The notes under the pieces are model-generated. The model was not told the origin of the DNA, did no database searches, and worked only from the letters and a program-made list of their open reading frames with translations. A stretch of 8,042 bases of DNA from Chloroflexota bacterium (lineage in GTDB: Bacteria > Chloroflexota > UBA4733): assembly GCA_023489405.1 (NCBI GenBank), contig JAMDCW010000149.1:19091-27132 (forward strand), written 5' to 3'. How positions within the stretch are numbered: the stretch's first letter is position 1; every line of letters begins with the position of its first letter. A program made the translations under genes and the position numbers. Shown piece after piece: positions 6,263-8,042 of the stretch.

Positions 6263-6976
6263 CTACTCACCTTCCTTCCTAGCAGTTACGGGAGATCCTG
6301 ACTCCAGAACGAAAGTTTGAAGTTTGCTGATGGGCTCATACGCATCACGCAGCAGCGTAGTTATCCGATCAACTTCTGGCAAACTGTTCAGTGCTATCTC
6401 CACATTGGCGCTCACCCATATCTCACGAGTAGTTCGCTCTTGATTCCGGGGTTCAACCACTAAGGTGTACGTGGTGTTGTCCTTTCCGGCGAGAAAGAAA
6501 CGTACCCCACCCCCAATGAGTGACACGTGCTCAGGAAGGAATGAGTAGGGTTGCCTTAGAAAACTGTTGCGAATTGCTGTTGCTGCAGTGCATTCCCCAG
6601 GTGCCAAGAAACTCGCAGTACAGGTTGCCCCTACCGCTTGGGTACGAGGGAGTTGTAGCGCTTTAGCCACATCCAAGGCGATCTGAGCAAGCTCTGCCTT
6701 GCTGAAGTCAATGTTCGATGAATGATCGTGAACCTCTACACGCGTAGCGGTAACAGATATCGACTTCTGACTGCGCATACTCTCGAACTGATGGGCAATC
6801 TGCGGACCCCGTAGGAGATCTACCGCTATCCCTTGGCTGTAGCTATGCGGTGGCCGGAAGAGACGGGGCAGATCACCGGAATTGAGCAAGCGCTGAATAT
6901 CGGGAATGCGAGGCGACGGTTCAGCTAAGAGGATAACCACGTTCGTATCAAGAATTTCTGGTTCGCTATCCGGCAC
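6263..6976 (-). CDS. Gene A: uncharacterised protein, first gene of the three-gene cassette
   Basis: A 237-residue soluble protein with no family I can name. It has several probable beta strands (SISVTATRVEVHDH about 72-85, VSLIGGGVRFFLAG about 151-164, TTYTLVVEPR about 168-177, REIWVSANVEIAL about 184-196). A helical segment, FSKAELAQIALDVAKALQL, lies at 91-109, with a helical C-terminus after it. It lacks a signal peptide or membrane helices, so it is probably cytoplasmic. The GTG start is supported by AAGGAG at 6986-6981, four bases upstream. It is followed by genes B and C at gaps of one and three bases. A sampled block (6301-6360) is 50% G+C, against about 58% in gltX. An early LDTNVVILL resembles the opening of a PIN nuclease, but the rest does not. 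Confidence 0.78.
   Translation of the reverse strand: MPDSEPEILDTNVVILLAEPSPRIPDIQRLLNSGDLPRLFRPPHSYSQGIAVDLLRGPQIAHQFESMRSQKSISVTATRVEVHDHSSNIDFSKAELAQIALDVAKALQLPRTQAVGATCTASFLAPGECTAATAIRNSFLRQPYSFLPEHVSLIGGGVRFFLAGKDNTTYTLVVEPRNQERTTREIWVSANVEIALNSLPEVDRITTLLRDAYEPISKLQTFVLESGSPVTARKEGE
6267..6280 (-). promoter_or_regulatory. Ribosome binding site that decides the start of gene B
   Basis: On the minus strand a purine-rich AGGAAGGAAGGTGA forms the end of gene A. AAGGTGA leaves a good five-base spacing to the ATG at 6261, while the alternative GTG at 6270 lies inside the site. Confidence 0.65.
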
Positions 6977-7282
6977 TATTCTCCTTCTCCCCTGGGCGCC
7001 TGGCGGTAGACATTGCGATCAACTATACGATAACGCTGAGATATTAGATTCAGGATAGCTAATCCCCCAGTTGGCACGTTTGGAGAGTAAGACGAGGTTC
7101 AAACCGGACCGATGGGACATGACAGTTGAGAGCGGTGCAATGTACCACCCTGGTAGGTATGGTCCTGGTGAAGACGTCCAGCGCCAACCTGCCAGGAGGG
7201 CCCCATGGGCGCGGTGGATGGATCTGGGCACACGGAGCACCTTGAAGGCGCCGCCGGAGGAGAAAAGATCGCCGGTGATCAC
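6977..7282. other. About 300 bases without a convincing gene, upstream of the A-B-C cassette
   Basis: ORFs run through on both strands, but none shows protein-like composition or a ribosome site. The minus-strand frame continuing from the broken gene to a stop at 7019 reads as Ser/Pro/Arg/Trp-rich and is probably read-through. The part nearest gene A is AT-richer (about 7021-7075) and probably carries the promoter of the cassette. Confidence 0.45.
7022..7027 (-). promoter_or_regulatory. Candidate -10 box for the A-B-C cassette
   Basis: Read on the minus strand, TATAGT lies in an AT-rich stretch 45 bases upstream of the gene A start. RNA would begin near 7015, giving a leader of about 39 bases that includes the strong ribosome site. 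No good -35 hexamer is found 16-18 bases upstream, so this is a weak call. Confidence 0.3.
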
Positions 7283-7574
7283 CGACGCCCAGTACCTCTT
7301 TCTCTCAACCTCGATCCAGTACGGATCGGGGAGTCCAGACGCCCCTACACTTCCATCGCGACGCGTATATTGGTGGACAAGAGCCACGTCACGCCATCGA
7401 GGTATCGCTGGGGGTACACGGGGGTTCTCCAGGTGGCGGCAAGACACAATGGGTGTGACGCCGTCGCCTGATCAGCAGTTGGCCGCGTTGCACTTTTTCG
7501 AAAAATCCTGCATCATTGAACATGCGCCGGAGTTCGGACCTGTCAACCCGGATCGCATCAGGAGGTTGCGGCAT
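7283..7574 (-). pseudogene. Broken or mis-sequenced small gene, split over two or three frames
   Basis: Starting at the ATG at 7574 (AAGGA at 7586-7582, seven bases upstream), one frame gives MPQPPDAIRVDRSELRRMF, then FFEKVQRGQLLIRR and PPPGEPPCT, down to 7413. It then hits a stop within eight codons. A second frame resumes at 7393 with RDVALVHQYTRRDGSVGAS followed by GLPDP. Between them (7410-7394) the third frame reads QRYLDG. Joined, these give a continuous protein of about 100 residues that from memory resembles a common uncharacterised family with GEP-x-CT, HQY-x-R-DG-x-x-GASG and PDP motifs. One extra base in the C5 run near 7410-7414 and one next to GG at 7394-7395 would restore it. 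The C-terminal frame stays open to 7019, so the true end is uncertain. Confidence 0.55.
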
Positions 7575-7586
7575 GGAAATGTCCTT
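7560..7586. promoter_or_regulatory. Two face-to-face ribosome sites sharing one CATG start
   Basis: The plus-strand gene has AGGAGG at 7560-7565, seven bases before its ATG at 7573. The minus-strand gene has AAGGA at 7586-7582, seven bases before its ATG at 7574. Both start codons use the same CATG (7572-7575), so each ribosome site lies inside the other gene's coding sequence. Confidence 0.5.
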
Positions 7587-7998
7587 GGAGCAGCAGCTTC
7601 GAAAGCGCTTGGGGAAATACCTCGATGGCGTGACGACGCTCGATGAATTCCGTTCGTGGTTCGTTCCCCATGTTCTCCTGACCATCGAGCAATCGACCGT
7701 CACTGACGACGTACGAGAATTGGTCTATACGATCGCCGGTCTCCTCGCCGAGTTTGGCCATGGCGATTGGACGCTGGCACAACTCCTGGCACAGTTGACG
7801 CCCCTGCGCTATAGCGGCATCATCAGCGCAGCGTATGACGAAGCATTCCTCAAGCAGACGGCGGACGTGCCCTACCGGGCGGTCTCGGTCAGTAAGTACG
7901 TACAACCCGCGATGTTCTTCCTTCAGGACTCACGGGGGGGAAGCAGACCTCTGACGTGCTCTTTGAAGAGAATGAACGCGTCACCGCCCTCGTTTTAG
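7573..7998 (+). CDS. Uncharacterised protein, probably frameshifted at a G7 run near its 3' end
   Basis: As read, a 141-residue protein with no assigned function. The N-terminal part, MEMSLEQQLRKRLGKYL followed by LDEFRSWFVPHVL and LAEFGHGDWTLAQLLAQL, looks like small helical proteins found as hypotheticals in several bacterial groups (from memory). AGGAGG seven bases upstream supports the ATG at 7573; a second ATG at 7579 is spaced less well. After the G7 run at 7934-7940 this frame turns poor (SRPLTCSLKRMNASPPSF, stop at 7996-7998). A different frame becomes clean and protein-like to the end of the window. The true product is therefore probably longer and runs past the window. A hand-counted block (7621-7680) is 57% G+C, like the core genes. 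Confidence 0.65.
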   Translation: MEMSLEQQLRKRLGKYLDGVTTLDEFRSWFVPHVLLTIEQSTVTDDVRELVYTIAGLLAEFGHGDWTLAQLLAQLTPLRYSGIISAAYDEAFLKQTADVPYRAVSVSKYVQPAMFFLQDSRGGSRPLTCSLKRMNASPPSF

Positions 7999-8042
7999 AT
8001 CCTTTTGTGCTCAACAATCCCGAGGAAGGTCTCCACTGGTTC
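7941..8042 (+). other. Continuation of the 7573 gene in the -1 frame, running off the window
   Basis: From 7941 to the last base the -1 frame reads 34 sense codons: KQTSDVLFEENERVTALVL, then DPFVLNNPEEGLHWF. Its composition is typical of a real protein, unlike the 0 frame over the same bases. This frame has no ATG start (GTG at 7956 is the only candidate, without a ribosome site) and is closed upstream by TAA at 7893-7895, so it is best read as the rest of the gene that starts at 7573. Confidence 0.5.

Noticed and set aside
6920..6976. LDTNVVILL near the N-terminus of gene A, resembling the first motif of PIN-domain nucleases
   Set aside because: The later acidic residues and the alpha/beta layout of PIN domains are not visible, the protein is mostly beta-rich, and it is longer than a usual PIN toxin. 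A chance match is more likely.
7273..7284. CGGTGATCACCG palindrome
   Set aside because: Twelve-base palindromes are expected about twice by chance in a window of this size, and no context supports a site.
7494..7505. TTTTTCGAAAAA palindrome
   Set aside because: It is only 12 bp, is explained by codons in the broken minus-strand gene, and is too weak to act as a terminator.
7071..7646. 191-residue plus-strand ORF
   Set aside because: It is Arg-, Pro- and Ser-rich without a recognisable domain, lies antisense to the better minus-strand segments, and overlaps the real plus-strand start at 7573 in another frame.
6977..8042. Possible mobile element or attachment site at the edge of the low-GC block
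   Set aside because: No transposase, integrase, tRNA gene or flanking terminal or direct repeats were found by reading both edges of the cassette.

Overview
The window looks like a chromosomal fragment of a moderately GC-rich bacterium. Hand counts of 60-base blocks give about 58% G+C in gltX and 68% in the TPR-like gene. The style of the TyrA, GluRS and small C-terminal proteins suggests Chloroflexota (perhaps Thermomicrobia), but this is an impression from memory and was not tested. No tRNA, rRNA, CRISPR array, insertion sequence or attachment site was found.

Left part (1-3561): after a gene-poor start, a small two-helix membrane protein (194-385, minus) is divergent from a compact plus-strand operon. 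The operon holds an OmpR/PhoB-type response regulator (500-1228), a prephenate/arogenate dehydrogenase-like protein (1231-2106) and glutamyl-tRNA synthetase gltX (2110-3561), with gaps of 2 and 3 bases. The 114-base divergent promoter region contains an imperfect direct repeat flanking a TACAAT box. No histidine kinase is visible.

Middle part (3594-6976, minus strand, convergent with gltX): three tightly packed genes of unknown function (A 6976-6263, B 6261-5674, C 5670-4789), with 1- and 3-base gaps, are followed 73 bases later by a membrane-anchored TPR-like protein (4715-3594). Hand-counted blocks in A-B-C have about 42-52% G+C, well below their surroundings. This suggests a transferred accessory cassette and is the best candidate here for an undescribed system. 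C combines an N-terminal GDIF...TPTCDF pattern with a helical C-terminal domain. A perfect 20-bp palindrome lies inside C, and a 16-bp one sharing its 10-bp core lies in the TPR-like gene.

Right part (6977-8042): about 300 bases with no convincing gene hold the likely promoter of the cassette. Then come two divergent genes whose ATG codons share one CATG. Both appear broken by small indels next to short G or C runs: a minus-strand gene (7574-7283) split over two or three frames, and a plus-strand gene (from 7573) whose frame shifts at a G7 run near 7934-7940. Either the sequence has homopolymer undercalls here, or both genes are decaying.
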